From Variovorax paradoxus (GTDB lineage Bacteria; Pseudomonadota; Gammaproteobacteria; Burkholderiales; Burkholderiaceae_C), in contig NZ_CP045644.1 of assembly GCF_009498455.1 (NCBI RefSeq), positions 6,823,001 to 6,887,000 of the forward strand: a DNA stretch of 64,000 nucleotides, given 5' to 3'. The translations under genes and the position numbers were made by a program. This document shows positions 28,664 to 38,630 of the stretch, piece after piece. The notes beneath the pieces are model-generated. The model was not told the DNA's origin. It made no database searches and worked only from the letters and a program-made list of their open reading frames with translations. Within the stretch, counting starts at the first letter, position 1; every line of letters begins with the position of its first letter.

Positions 28664-29833
28664 TTACTTCTTGTCGCCGCCCGGCACCTTGCCTTCGACG
28701 CCCTTGACGTAGAAGTTGACGCCCGACAGGAACTTGTCGTCGGCGACCGCGTCCTTGGCGATCAGCTCCTTGCCGTCCTGGCCGACGATCGGGCCCTTCC
28801 AGATCGAGAAGCTGCCGTCCTTCAGGCCCTTCTTGATTTCGTCGACCTTGGCCTTGGTTTCGGCCGGCACGTCTTCGGCGATCGAGACGATGTCGATCGC
28901 GCCTTCCTTCACGCCCCACCAGGTCTGGCCGGTGGCCCACTTGCCGTCCAGCGCGTCTTGCGTGGTCTTGATGTAGTACGGCGCCCAGTTGATGATGGCC
29001 GAGCCCAGGTGGGCCTTCGGGCCGTAGGCGGTCATGTCGGAGTCCCAGCCGAAGGCGCGCTTGCCCTTCTCTTGGGCGGTCTTCAGCACGGCCGGCGAGT
29101 CGGTGTTCTGGAACAGCACGTCGGCGCCGCCGTTGATGAGGGCGGTGGCGGCTTCGGTTTCCTTGGGCGGGCTGAACCACTCGTTCACCCACACGACCTT
29201 GGTCGTGATCTTCGGGTTGACCGACTGCGCGCCCAGCGTGAAGCTGTTGATGTTGCGCAGCACTTCGGGAATCGGCACCGAGCCGACCACGCCCAGCGTG
29301 TTGCTCTTGGTCATCGAACCGGCGATCACGCCGGCCATGTACGCGCCTTCGTAGGTGCGGCTGTCGTAGGTGCGCATGTTCTCGGCGGTCTTGTAGCCGG
29401 TGGCATGCTCGAACTTCACGTCCTTGCTGTCGTTGGCGACCTTGAGCATGGGTTCCATGTAGCCGAAGGTGGTGCCGAAGATCAGCTTGTTGCCCTGGCC
29501 CACGAAGTCGCGGAACACGCGCTCGGCGTCGGCCGACTCGGGCACGCTTTCGACAAAAGTGGTCTTGATCTTGTCGCCGAATTCCTTCTCGAGCGCCTTG
29601 CGTGCGTTGTCGTGCGCGAACGACCAGCCGCCGTCGCCCACGGGGCCGACATAGGCGAAAGCGATGTTCAGCGGAGCGGCCGGTGCAGGGGCCGGAGCGG
29701 CTGCGGGCGCCGGTGCCGGCGGTGCAGCGGGAGCGGCCGCCTCTTCCTTCTTGCCGCAGCCGATGAGGGCCGCCGAAGCCACCGCGGTGAGTGCCGCGAG
29801 CTTGAGCAGGGAACGCTTGTTCAGATCATTCAT
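28664..29833 (-). CDS. BMP-family ABC transporter substrate-binding lipoprotein
   Basis: A 389-residue lipoprotein with lipobox LIGC (Cys26), then a 25-residue Ala/Pro linker and a BMP/Med domain (FAYVGPVGDGGWSFAHDNARKALEKEFG, GTTFGYMEPMLKVA, WVNEWFSPPKETEAATALINGGADVLFQNTDSPA). It is the receptor of the ABC transporter encoded just upstream on the same strand (ATPase, two permeases), a set that imports purine nucleosides or bases in other bacteria. The terminator at 28602-28629 closes the operon. Confidence 0.92.
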   Translation of the reverse strand: MNDLNKRSLLKLAALTAVASAALIGCGKKEEAAAPAAPPAPAPAAAPAPAPAAPLNIAFAYVGPVGDGGWSFAHDNARKALEKEFGDKIKTTFVESVPESADAERVFRDFVGQGNKLIFGTTFGYMEPMLKVANDSKDVKFEHATGYKTAENMRTYDSRTYEGAYMAGVIAGSMTKSNTLGVVGSVPIPEVLRNINSFTLGAQSVNPKITTKVVWVNEWFSPPKETEAATALINGGADVLFQNTDSPAVLKTAQEKGKRAFGWDSDMTAYGPKAHLGSAIINWAPYYIKTTQDALDGKWATGQTWWGVKEGAIDIVSIAEDVPAETKAKVDEIKKGLKDGSFSIWKGPIVGQDGKELIAKDAVADDKFLSGVNFYVKGVEGKVPGGDKK

Positions 29834-29886
29834 TGTCGAAAATCCTCAGAAGAAAAGGACGGGTTGGCAAAAAAACGAGAACGCGA

Positions 29887-30807
29887 TTATGAGCCGGGGT
29901 AGAACGGTTTCCCCATCGACGCCGGCATGTTGATGCGGATGAAGGCGGGGTTGCGCGAGATCAGCGCCAGCACCACGATCGGCGCGATGTACTGGGCCAT
30001 GCTGAGGAACTGCGAGGGCACGTCGACACCGCTGCTCTGCAGGTGAAAACCGAGCATCGAAACACCGCCGAACAGGTAGGCGCCGAGCAGCACGCGAATG
30101 GGCCGCCAGGTGGCGAAGGTGGTCAGCGCCAGCGCGATCCAGCCGCGGCCGGCAACCATGCCTTCGACCCACAGCGGCGTGTACACGGTCGACAGGTACG
30201 CGCCCGCCAGCCCGCACAGCGCGCCGCCCGCGATCACCGCGAGGAAGCGGATGCGCCGCACCGGGTAGCCCAGTGCATGCGCCGACTCGGGCGACTCGCC
30301 CACCGAACGCAGCACGAGGCCGGCGCGGGTGCGGTACAAGAACCAGATGAGCCCGATGGTCAGCAGCACGGCCACGTACACCATCGGGTGATGCCGGAAC
30401 AGCGCCGGGCCGGCCAGCGGAATGTCGGCCAGCACGGGAATGGCGAAGGGCGTGCTCTCGGGCAGCTTGGCCTGCACGAAGCTGATGCCGGCGAAGGCCG
30501 AGAAGCCGACGCCGAACAGGCTCAGCGCCAGGCCCGTCGCGTACTGGTTGGTGTTGAGCCAGATCACGAGCACGCCGAAGAACGCGGCGAGCAGCGCACC
30601 GGCCGCCATGCCGGCCAAAAAGCCGAGCCAGGGGTTGTGCGTGATGACCACCGTCGCAAAGCCCGCGATGGCGGCGCACAGCATCATGCCCTCGGCGCCG
30701 AGGTTGACGATGCCGGCCTTCTCGTTGATCAGCAGGCCCAGCGCCGCGATGGCGAGCACGGTGCCCGCGCTCAGGGTCGAGCCCAGCAGGAGTGCGTAGC
30801 TTTCCAT
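29887..30807 (-). CDS. Nucleoside/base ABC transporter permease 2
   Basis: A 306-residue BPD-type-2 permease (RbsC/BMP-transport class). It has about nine hydrophobic segments, and the family landmarks GIVNLGAEGMMLCAAIAGF and VRRIRFLAVIAGGALCGLAGAYLS are visible. The true start is 30807 (MESYALLLGSTLSAG), 2 nt after the stop of permease 1. It pairs with permease 1 as a heterodimer. Confidence 0.92.
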   Translation of the reverse strand: MESYALLLGSTLSAGTVLAIAALGLLINEKAGIVNLGAEGMMLCAAIAGFATVVITHNPWLGFLAGMAAGALLAAFFGVLVIWLNTNQYATGLALSLFGVGFSAFAGISFVQAKLPESTPFAIPVLADIPLAGPALFRHHPMVYVAVLLTIGLIWFLYRTRAGLVLRSVGESPESAHALGYPVRRIRFLAVIAGGALCGLAGAYLSTVYTPLWVEGMVAGRGWIALALTTFATWRPIRVLLGAYLFGGVSMLGFHLQSSGVDVPSQFLSMAQYIAPIVVLALISRNPAFIRINMPASMGKPFYPGS

Positions 30808-30809
30808 GG

Positions 30810-31970
30810 TCAGTGACCCCCTTCGGTGGCGCGTGTCGTGGCCTGTACAGGTGCGGTGATCGGCGTGCTGGCCTGCAGCGAGGCCGTGGTCATGGTGGCG
30901 GTCGCGGCCTTGGCGCCGGCCTTGCGGCGGATGCGGTAGGCGATGAGCGTGTCGCAGGCCAAGAGCGTGAACAGCAGCAGGCCCTGGAACACGCCGGTGA
31001 GCGACTTCGGCAGGCCCAGGCGCGACTGCGCGAGTTCGCCGCCGATGTAGAACATGCTCATCAGGATGGCCGAGAAGATCATGCCCACCGGATGCAGCCG
31101 CCCGACGAAGGCCACGATGATGGCTGCGAAGCCGTAGCCCGCGGGCACGTACGGCGTGAGCTGGCCGATGGGTCCTGCCACTTCGAGCGCGCCCGCCAGG
31201 CCGGCCGCGCCACCCGAGGTGAGCAGCGCGATCCACACGGCGCGGCGTGCCGAGAAGCCGGCATAGCGCGCCGCCGCGGGCGCCAGCCCGCCGACCTGCT
31301 GCGCGAAGCCCGCCCGCGTGCGGAACAAAAACACCCACAGCGCGCCCGCGCCGACCAGCGCGATGATCAGCCCGATCGACACGCGCGAGCCCTTCATGAG
31401 CCGCGGTATCTGCGTCACCGCCTCGAAGGTCTTGGTCTGCGGAAAGTTGTAGCCCTGCGGATCTTTCCAGGGGCCGAAGACCAGGTAGCTCAACATCAGC
31501 GTGGCCACGTAGACCAGCATCAGGCTCACGAGGATTTCGTTGGCGTTGAACTTGTCGCGCAGGAACGCGACGATGCCCGCCCACACCATGCCGCCGGCGA
31601 TGCCCGCCAGCAAGATGGCCACGACGATCCAGCTGCCGGTGCTCTTGTCGGCCAGCAGCGCCACGCCGCCCGCCGCGATGGCGCCACAGACGAACTGCCC
31701 TTCGGCGCCGATGTTCCACACATTGGAGCGAAAGCACACGGCCAGGCCGAGTGCAATGATGAGCAGCGGCGTGGCCTTCACCATCAGCTCGCCGATGGCG
31801 TAGCCGCTCTTGATCGGTTCGTAGAAGAACACCTGCAGACCCTTGACCGGGTCCTTGCCGAGCGCGGCGAACAGCGCCACGCCGATGAGCACGGTGATCA
31901 GCAGCGCCAGGATCGGCGAGGCAAAGCTCCAGAAGCGCGACAGCTCCGGGCGGGGTTCAAGCTTGAGCAT
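30810..31970 (-). CDS. Nucleoside/base ABC transporter permease 1
   Basis: A 386-residue permease of the same class, longer at both ends than its partner. Landmarks are VCFRSNVWNIGAEGQFVCGAIAAGG and TLMLSYLVFGPWKDPQGYNFPQTKTF. The C-terminus carries a soluble Thr/Ala-rich tail of about 35 residues. Its start overlaps the ATPase stop by 14 nt and its stop lies 2 nt before permease 2. Confidence 0.92.
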   Translation of the reverse strand: MLKLEPRPELSRFWSFASPILALLITVLIGVALFAALGKDPVKGLQVFFYEPIKSGYAIGELMVKATPLLIIALGLAVCFRSNVWNIGAEGQFVCGAIAAGGVALLADKSTGSWIVVAILLAGIAGGMVWAGIVAFLRDKFNANEILVSLMLVYVATLMLSYLVFGPWKDPQGYNFPQTKTFEAVTQIPRLMKGSRVSIGLIIALVGAGALWVFLFRTRAGFAQQVGGLAPAAARYAGFSARRAVWIALLTSGGAAGLAGALEVAGPIGQLTPYVPAGYGFAAIIVAFVGRLHPVGMIFSAILMSMFYIGGELAQSRLGLPKSLTGVFQGLLLFTLLACDTLIAYRIRRKAGAKAATATMTTASLQASTPITAPVQATTRATEGGH

Positions 31971-33504
31971 GCGCGCCCTCCTTCTTGTTGTTCTTGTCAG
32001 GCTGCATCTGCGGCCACAGGCCGCTCATCCATTCGCCGATCTGCGGCAGCGTGGCCGCCGCGCGGTCGATCGAGGGCGACAGCCGCCCTTTGGCAATCAC
32101 GTGCAGCCGGTCGCAGATGTTGAACAGTTCGTCGAGCTCCTCGCTGATCACGAGCACGGCGCAGCCGGCGTCGCGCAGCGCGAGGATCTCGGCATGGATG
32201 AGCGCGGCCGCGCCCACGTCCACGCCCCAGGTCGGCTGCGAGACGATGAAGAGCTTGGGGTTGGCGTCGATCTCGCGGCCGACGATGAATTTCTGCAGGT
32301 TGCCGCCCGACAGCGAACGCGCCGCCGCGTTCGGGCCGCCGGCCTTCACCTTGAAGCGCTCGATGATGGAACGCGCCTGCTTGTCGAGTTCGGCGGTGCG
32401 GATCCAGCCGCCCTTGCCCACCGCATTGCTGCGCGTGAGCAGCAGGTTGTGCGCCAGGCCCAGCGTGGGCACGGCGCCGCGCCCCAGCCGTTCCTCGGGC
32501 ACGAAATGCAGGCCCAGCGCGCGCCGCGCACGCGGGCGCAGCCGACCGGCCGGCTGGTCGAACACGCGCACCATGGCGGGCTCGGCGCGCACGTCCTCGC
32601 CCGAGAGCGTGTACAGCAGTTCCTTCTGGCCGTTGCCCGAGACGCCGGCGATGCCGACGACCTCGCCCGCGCGCACGTCGAACGAGATGCCGTCCAGGTC
32701 GACGCCGAACTGGTCTTCGCGCGCCAGCTTCAGGCCCTGCACGCGCAGCGCCACCGCGCCGGCATGCAGCGGGCGGTGCTGCAGCGGCGGCGGCTCGCTG
32801 CCGATCATGAGGCGCGAGAGCGATTCGGTGCTCTCGTTGCGCGGGTTGCACACACCTGTGACCTTGCCGCCGCGCAGCACGGTGCAGGCGGTGCACAGCT
32901 CCTGGATCTCGTGCAGCTTGTGGCTGATGTACAGGATGCTGCAGCCTTCCGAGGCCAGCTTGTTCAGCACGCCGAACAGGCGGATGACCGCCTGCGGCGT
33001 GAGCACCGAGGTCGGTTCGTCGAGGATGAGCAGCTTGGGGTTGGTGAGCAGCGCGCGGATGATCTCCACGCGCTGCATCTCGCCCACCGACAGCGTGTGC
33101 ACGGGGCGCGCGGGGTCGATGTCCAGGCCGTACTCGCTGGCCTTGGCCGTGATGCTGCGGGCCACTTCGGCGAGCGCGAGCGACTTGTCCAGGCCCAGCC
33201 AGACGTTCTCGGCCACCGTGAGCGTGTCGAACAGGCTGAAGTGCTGGAACACCATGCTGATGCCTAGCGCGCGCGCCTGCTGCGGGTTGCGCAGGTTGAC
33301 CGCCTGGCCGTCGAAGGTGACGGTGCCTTCGTCGGGCTTGACCGAGCCGTAGATGATCTTCATCAGGGTCGATTTGCCCGCACCGTTCTCTCCGAGCACG
33401 GCATGGATTTCGCCGGGCTGCACGGCCAGGGAGATGTCGCTGTTGGCCACCACCGCGGGGTACCGCTTGGTGATGTGCGCCAGCTGGAGTCTGGGGGTTG
33501 TCAT
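31957..33504 (-). CDS. Nucleoside/base ABC transporter ATP-binding protein (two NBDs)
   Basis: A 515-residue protein with two fused nucleotide-binding domains, as in sugar and nucleoside importers. NBD1 has GENGAGKST, LSVGEMQRVEI and LLILDEPTSVLTP. NBD2 has a degenerate Walker A (GVSGNGQKE) and a signature LSGGNLQKFIVGREI, with Walker B region LFIVSQPTWGVD. Only one hydrolysing site is therefore likely, which is normal in the family. First gene of the ATPase-permease-permease-receptor operon. Confidence 0.93.
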   Translation of the reverse strand: MTTPRLQLAHITKRYPAVVANSDISLAVQPGEIHAVLGENGAGKSTLMKIIYGSVKPDEGTVTFDGQAVNLRNPQQARALGISMVFQHFSLFDTLTVAENVWLGLDKSLALAEVARSITAKASEYGLDIDPARPVHTLSVGEMQRVEIIRALLTNPKLLILDEPTSVLTPQAVIRLFGVLNKLASEGCSILYISHKLHEIQELCTACTVLRGGKVTGVCNPRNESTESLSRLMIGSEPPPLQHRPLHAGAVALRVQGLKLAREDQFGVDLDGISFDVRAGEVVGIAGVSGNGQKELLYTLSGEDVRAEPAMVRVFDQPAGRLRPRARRALGLHFVPEERLGRGAVPTLGLAHNLLLTRSNAVGKGGWIRTAELDKQARSIIERFKVKAGGPNAAARSLSGGNLQKFIVGREIDANPKLFIVSQPTWGVDVGAAALIHAEILALRDAGCAVLVISEELDELFNICDRLHVIAKGRLSPSIDRAAATLPQIGEWMSGLWPQMQPDKNNKKEGAHAQA

Positions 33505-33542
33505 GCCGGGTTTCGTGGGTTTGTCTCGTTCAACTGCAACAA

Positions 33543-33576
33543 GCGGGGACAGCTATGAGTTTAATAGCGCCCCCGC
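33543..33576. repeat. Extended hairpin with GCTAT-N7-ATAGC core
   Basis: GCGGGG (33543-33548) and CCCCGC (33571-33576) enclose GCTAT (33552-33556) and ATAGC (33564-33568). It sits about 28 nt past the permease stop and 39 nt before the ATPase start, so it may end the permease transcript. The core matches 14459-14475. Confidence 0.55.
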
Positions 33577-33603
33577 GACCATCGGCGCCCGACGGCGCTC
33601 GGT

Positions 33604-35001
33604 TCAGTGTCCGCCGATGTAGGCGAACTTGAACAGGAAGATCGCCGCGATCACCCAGACCATCGCATGCACTTCCCGTGCCCGGCCGGTGCACAGCTTG
33701 AGCACGGCGTAGGTGATGAAGCCGAAGGCCAGGCCGTTGGCGATCGAGTAGGTGAAGGGCATGGCCAGCGCCGTGACGGCAGCCGGGATCACCTCGGTCG
33801 TGTCTTCCCAGTCGAGCTCGACCAGGTCGCGCAGCATCAGGCAGCCCACGAAGAGCAGCGCCGGTGCGGTGGCGTAGGCCGGCACCGAGCCCGCCAGCGG
33901 CGAGATCATCAGGCAGGCCAGGAACAGCACCGCCACCACCACGGCCGTGAGGCCGGTGCGGCCACCCGCTTGCACGCCGGCTGCGCTCTCCACATACGCC
34001 GTGGTGCTCGAAGTGCCGAGCAGCGAGCCCGCGAAGATCGCGCCGCTGTCGGCCAAGAGCGCCTTGTTCATGCGCTCCATCTTGCCGGGCACCAGGAGGC
34101 CCGCGCGCTTGGCCACGCCCATCAGCGTGCCGGTGGCGTCGAACATCTCGACCAGGAAGAACACCAGCACCACGTTGAGGATGCCGCCCTTGAGCGCGCC
34201 GAGGATGTCCAGCTGCATGAAGGTCGGTGCGATGGACGGCGGCGCATCGAACACGCCGTGGAACTTGTTGCCGCCAAAGAAGAACGACAGCACCGTCACC
34301 AGCATGATCCCGATCAGGATCGCCCCGCGCACCTTCAACCGATCGAGCGCCACGATGACGAGAAAGCCGATGGTCGCCAGGATCACGGGCGCCGAGTGCA
34401 GGTCGCCCAGCGTGACGAAGGTGGCCGGCGAGGCGGCGACGATGCCCGCGCTCTTCAGCGCGATGAGCGCCAGGAACATGCCGATGCCCACGGTGATCGC
34501 CGTTCGCAGCGACTGCGGTATGCCCGCGATGAACAGCTCCCGCAACCCGGTGACCGTCACGATCAAGAAGAGGCAGCCCGAGATGAACACCGCGCCCAGC
34601 GCGACCTGCCACGTGTAGCCCATGCCGAGCACGACCACGTAGGCGAAGTAGGCGTTCAGGCCCATGCCCGGCGCCATGGCGATCGGGTAGTTGGCGTACA
34701 GGCCCATGATCAACGTGCCGATGGCTGCGATCAGGCAGGTGGCGACGAAGACGGCGCCCTTGGGCATGCCCGCGTCTCCGAGGATCGACGGGTTCACGAA
34801 GATGATGTAGGCCATCGTCAGGAAGGTCGTCAGCCCTGCGATGACTTCGGTGCGCACGGTGGTGTTGTGCTCGCTCAGCTTGAAAAAGCGTTCCAGCAGA
34901 CCGGTGTTGGCCGGTGCGGCGGCCGCACGCAACGGTGCCGCCTCGGTGGCCCCGGCGGCCCGGGGAGTGGTGGCCTTGGGCACCTCTTCATACCTGTTCA
35001 T
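33604..35001 (-). CDS. NCS2-family purine permease, AzgA-like
   Basis: A 465-residue transporter with about 12 membrane segments of the AzgA/PbuG branch of the nucleobase:cation symporter-2 superfamily. Landmarks are TEVIAGLTTFLTMAYIIFVNPSIL, APGMGLNAYFAYVVV and the C-terminal TGLTAVVVAVLFLACLMISPLAGSVPAYATAPALLFVGCLM. This branch moves adenine, guanine or hypoxanthine with protons. It lies between the ABC operon and a LysR gene within the purine cluster. Confidence 0.92.
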   Translation of the reverse strand: MNRYEEVPKATTPRAAGATEAAPLRAAAAPANTGLLERFFKLSEHNTTVRTEVIAGLTTFLTMAYIIFVNPSILGDAGMPKGAVFVATCLIAAIGTLIMGLYANYPIAMAPGMGLNAYFAYVVVLGMGYTWQVALGAVFISGCLFLIVTVTGLRELFIAGIPQSLRTAITVGIGMFLALIALKSAGIVAASPATFVTLGDLHSAPVILATIGFLVIVALDRLKVRGAILIGIMLVTVLSFFFGGNKFHGVFDAPPSIAPTFMQLDILGALKGGILNVVLVFFLVEMFDATGTLMGVAKRAGLLVPGKMERMNKALLADSGAIFAGSLLGTSSTTAYVESAAGVQAGGRTGLTAVVVAVLFLACLMISPLAGSVPAYATAPALLFVGCLMLRDLVELDWEDTTEVIPAAVTALAMPFTYSIANGLAFGFITYAVLKLCTGRAREVHAMVWVIAAIFLFKFAYIGGH

Positions 35002-35078
35002 TTCGCTTGTCTCCAGCTGTTGTATGTGGCGGTTTTGTTCATCGTTGCCTCGGTCGCGACGCCGGCGCGACGGAGGGC

Positions 35079-36074
35079 TCAGGGAGGATCGGGAATCGGC
35101 TCAGCCGGCAGGGTTCGCGCGGCGGCAGCAGGTGCGGCATCGAAGCCGGGCCGCAGCGACGCCGCCACGCCCTTGATGCATTCGCGCAGCCAGCGCGCAG
35201 AGCTCGACGAATGCGTGCGTTCGTGCCAGAGCTGGTAGTACATGAGGCGCGGCAAGGCGGCCGGGCACTCGAGGATCTTCAGGGGCAGCCGTGCGGCAAA
35301 GCGCTCGCAGTACTGGCGCCCGGTGGTCAGCACCAGCAGGCTCGACGCCACCATGTCGGGAATGAGGCTGAAGTGCGCGCAGCGCGCCGTGATGTTGCGC
35401 TGCCGGCCCAGCTCGTCGAGCATCTGGTCGATGATGCCGCGCCCGCCCGGGTGCATGGGCGTGGGCGCGATGTGCTCGGCCGCGAGCCAGGTTTCCAGGT
35501 CCCACCCGCGGCGCACGGCCGGATGGTCCTGATTGACCAGCGACACCACCTCGTCGCCGAAGAGGCGCGCCATGTGCAGGTCTTCCGGCGGCTTGAGCCA
35601 GTTGCCGATCACCAGGTCGACCTGCCCGAGCGCCAGGTGCCCGTGGTAGTCCGAATCGGGCGAGAGCGCGTGGATCTCGATCTGGCACAGCGGCGCCTCG
35701 CGCTTCACCTGCGCCACCAGCAGCGGCAGGAACAGCGGGTCCATGTAGTCGCTGGCCGCGATGCGGAAGGTGGTGGCCGCCGACTGCGGCTCGAAGCCCC
35801 GCGCATCCGAGAACAGCATCTCGGCCGCCCGAAGAATGCTGGCCGCGGGCTCGATCATGCGCAGCCCCGCGTCGGTCGGCACCATGCCCGAGCCCGAGCG
35901 CACCAGCAGCGGGTCGCCCGACAGCTCGCGCAGGCGCTTCAGCGCGGCCGAGACGGCCGGCTGGTACATGCCCAGGCGGATGGCGGCGCGCGAGACGCTG
36001 CGGTCGGTCAGCACGGTATGAAGCACCCGTATGAGATGAAGATCGATCTTGTCGAAAAGCGCCTGGTCTCTCAT
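35079..36074 (-). CDS. LysR-family transcriptional regulator of the purine cluster
   Basis: A 331-residue LysR protein with HTH at about 10-70 (DLHLIRVLHTVLTDRSVSRAAIRLGMYQPAVSAALKRLRE) and an effector domain; the C-terminus ends in an Ala/Pro-rich tail. It lies between the AzgA-like permease and xdhB on the same strand, so it may regulate purine uptake and oxidation genes. Direct targets cannot be read, but the GTAT-N7-ATAC palindrome before guaD is a candidate site. Confidence 0.88.
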   Translation of the reverse strand: MRDQALFDKIDLHLIRVLHTVLTDRSVSRAAIRLGMYQPAVSAALKRLRELSGDPLLVRSGSGMVPTDAGLRMIEPAASILRAAEMLFSDARGFEPQSAATTFRIAASDYMDPLFLPLLVAQVKREAPLCQIEIHALSPDSDYHGHLALGQVDLVIGNWLKPPEDLHMARLFGDEVVSLVNQDHPAVRRGWDLETWLAAEHIAPTPMHPGGRGIIDQMLDELGRQRNITARCAHFSLIPDMVASSLLVLTTGRQYCERFAARLPLKILECPAALPRLMYYQLWHERTHSSSSARWLRECIKGVAASLRPGFDAAPAAAARTLPAEPIPDPP

Positions 36075-36168
36075 GGCTGTTCACACCTTTCTTGTCTGTG
36101 CGAACAGTTATACAGCGCAACATTTGGAGAACGGAAGGACGCTCGGACCGTGCGAGCACGGCCGGTGC

Positions 36169-38628
36169 TCATTCGCCAGAGGCTGCCTGCACCGCGGTCA
36201 GGGCGCGGAGGATGGATTCGCTCGTGGCCGGCGCCTTCAGCGGCGGATCGACCCGGTGCCCGCCCGCGGCCGACACGGCATCGCGGATCGCGAAGAACAC
36301 CGAGAACGGCAGCAACAGCGGCGGTTCGCCCACGGCCTTGCTGCGGTGGATCGAGTCTTCGACGTTCTGGCCCTCGAACAGGCGCACGTTGAACACCGGC
36401 GGGCAGTCGTTGGCCGTCGGGATCTTGTAGGTGCTGGGCGCGTGCGTGGTGAGCTTGCCGCTCGCCGGATGCCACACGAGTTCTTCGGTCGTGAGCCAGC
36501 CCATGCCCTGGATGAAGGCGCCCTCGACCTGGCCGATGTCCACGGCCGGGTTCAGCGACTTGCCCGCGTCGTGCAGGATGTCGGCGCGCAGCAGCTTCCA
36601 TTCGCCGGTGAGCGTGTCGACCACCACTTCGCTCACCGCCGCGCCGTAGGCGTAGTAGTAGAACGGGCGGCCCTGCATCTTGTCCTTGTCCCAGCTCAGG
36701 CCGGGGGTGGCGTAGAAGCCGTCGGACCAGAGCTGCTTGCGGTCGAGGTAGGCCTCGCCCACGACAGTGCTGAAGGCCAGCGTGCGGCCGTTCACTTCGA
36801 CCTGGTCGTTGGCAAAGCGCACGTCGGCGGCGTTGCCGCCGTGACGCTCGGCGGCGCAGGCGGCCAGGCGTTCGCGGATCTGGCGCGCGGCATCCTGCGC
36901 GGCCTTGCCGTTCAGGTCGGCGCCGGTCGATGCGGCCGTGGCCGAGGTGTTGGCCACCTTGGTCGTGTCGGTCGCGGTGACGCGCACGCGCTCGAAGCTC
37001 ACACCCAGCTCGTGCGCCACCACCTGCGCCACCTTGGTGTTCAGGCCCTGGCCCATTTCGGTGCCACCGTGGTTCACGAGGATCGAGCCGTCGGTGTACA
37101 CGTGCACGAGTGCGCCGGCCTGGTTGAAGTGCTTCACGTTGAACGAGATGCCGAACTTCAGCGGCGCCAGCGCCAGGCCACGCTTGAGCACGACGCTTTT
37201 CTTGTTGAAGGCGGCGATCTCTTCGCGGCGCAGGCGGTAGTCGCTGGTGGCTTCCAGCTCGGCCACGAGTTCGTGGACGATGTTGTCGGTCACGGTCTGG
37301 CGGTACGGCGTGACGTTGTTCTCGCCCTTGCCGTAGAAGTTGACGCGCCGCACGTCGAGCGGGTCGCGCTTCAATTCACGGGCCACCGAGTCCATGATGT
37401 TCTCGATGGCAATGGCGCCCTGCGGGCCGCCGAAGCCGCGGAACGCGGTGTTGCTCTGCGTGTTGGTCTTGCCCGAGAAGCCGTGCATGCTCACGTTGGG
37501 CAGCCAGTAGGCGTTGTCGAAGTGGCACAGCGCGCGCGTCATCACCGGGCCCGACAGGTCGGCCGAATGGCCGGCGCGCGAGACCATGGTGATCTCCGCG
37601 CCGAGGATGCGGCCCTCGTCGTCGTAGCCCACGTCGTACTCGTACCAGAAGCAGTGGCGACGGCCGGTGATCATGAAATCGTCGTCGCGGTCCAGGCGCA
37701 GCTTCACGGGGCGCTGCAGCTGGCGCGCCGCAATGGCCGCCACGCAGGCAAAGATCGCCGACTGCGATTCCTTGCCGCCGAAGCCGCCGCCCATGCGCCG
37801 GCATTCGACATGCACTTCGTTCGAGGACAGGTGCAGCGCATGCGCCACCAGGTGCTGCATCTCGCTCGGGTGCTGCGTCGAACAGTGGATGTGCAGCGTG
37901 CCGCCCTCTTTCGGAATGGCGTAGCTGATCTGGCCTTCGAGGTAGAACTGTTCCTGCCCGCCCACGTCGAGCGTGGCGCTGTGGCGGTGCGGCGCCTTCG
38001 CGATGGCGGCGCGCACGGCGGCCTCGTCGCCTTCGTTGGCGGCCCCGCCGCTGCGCACGATGTGCATCGGAGGCACCACGTACTGGCCGCGCGCATGCGC
38101 GTCCTGCGGCGTGATCACGGGCGGCTGCGCCTCGAGGGTGATCGCGTCCTTGGCCTTCGCGGCGGCGCGGCGCGCGGCATCGCGGGTCTCGGCGATCACG
38201 GCGAACACGGGCTGGCCGAGGTAGCGGATCTGGCCGCCGTCGTTCACGGGCAGCAGGATCGGGTCGTCATGGACGATCGAACCGCAGTCGTTGGTGCCGG
38301 GGATGTCGTCGGCGGTGAGCACTGCGACCACGCCGGGCATGGCGCGGATGGCGTCGAGCGACAGCGCCGTCACGCGGCCGTTGGCCACGGGCGACAGGCC
38401 CAGCGCGCAATGCAGCGTGCCGGCGAGTTCGGGAATGTCGTCGATGTAGGTGGCCTCGCCGGCCACGTGCAGGTGCGCCGACTCGTGCGGGCGGCTGATG
38501 CCCACGCGCATGCCGCGGTCGTGCGCCAGCGCTTCGGCGCCCACGTCGATGCGGGCGGCGGTGTTCTTCAGGTAGTCGGCAAAGGCCTCGGCGGGCTGCA
38601 GCAGGCGGGCGTCGATGGGTTTGTTCAT
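36169..38628 (-). CDS. xdhB: Xanthine dehydrogenase, molybdopterin-binding subunit
   Basis: An 819-residue subunit with the aldehyde oxidase/xanthine dehydrogenase hammerhead domain (HVAGEATYIDDIPELAGTLHCALGLSPVANGR) and molybdopterin-binding domain. Cofactor-binding blocks are MGGGFGGKESQ, NTAFRGFGGPQGA and NHGGTEMGQGLNTK, and the catalytic Glu is in KAVGEPPLLLP. It oxidises hypoxanthine and xanthine to urate together with XdhA. Start 38628 (MNKPIDARLL) lies 2 nt after the xdhA stop. Confidence 0.95.
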   Translation of the reverse strand: MNKPIDARLLQPAEAFADYLKNTAARIDVGAEALAHDRGMRVGISRPHESAHLHVAGEATYIDDIPELAGTLHCALGLSPVANGRVTALSLDAIRAMPGVVAVLTADDIPGTNDCGSIVHDDPILLPVNDGGQIRYLGQPVFAVIAETRDAARRAAAKAKDAITLEAQPPVITPQDAHARGQYVVPPMHIVRSGGAANEGDEAAVRAAIAKAPHRHSATLDVGGQEQFYLEGQISYAIPKEGGTLHIHCSTQHPSEMQHLVAHALHLSSNEVHVECRRMGGGFGGKESQSAIFACVAAIAARQLQRPVKLRLDRDDDFMITGRRHCFWYEYDVGYDDEGRILGAEITMVSRAGHSADLSGPVMTRALCHFDNAYWLPNVSMHGFSGKTNTQSNTAFRGFGGPQGAIAIENIMDSVARELKRDPLDVRRVNFYGKGENNVTPYRQTVTDNIVHELVAELEATSDYRLRREEIAAFNKKSVVLKRGLALAPLKFGISFNVKHFNQAGALVHVYTDGSILVNHGGTEMGQGLNTKVAQVVAHELGVSFERVRVTATDTTKVANTSATAASTGADLNGKAAQDAARQIRERLAACAAERHGGNAADVRFANDQVEVNGRTLAFSTVVGEAYLDRKQLWSDGFYATPGLSWDKDKMQGRPFYYYAYGAAVSEVVVDTLTGEWKLLRADILHDAGKSLNPAVDIGQVEGAFIQGMGWLTTEELVWHPASGKLTTHAPSTYKIPTANDCPPVFNVRLFEGQNVEDSIHRSKAVGEPPLLLPFSVFFAIRDAVSAAGGHRVDPPLKAPATSESILRALTAVQAASGE

Positions 38629-38630
38629 GG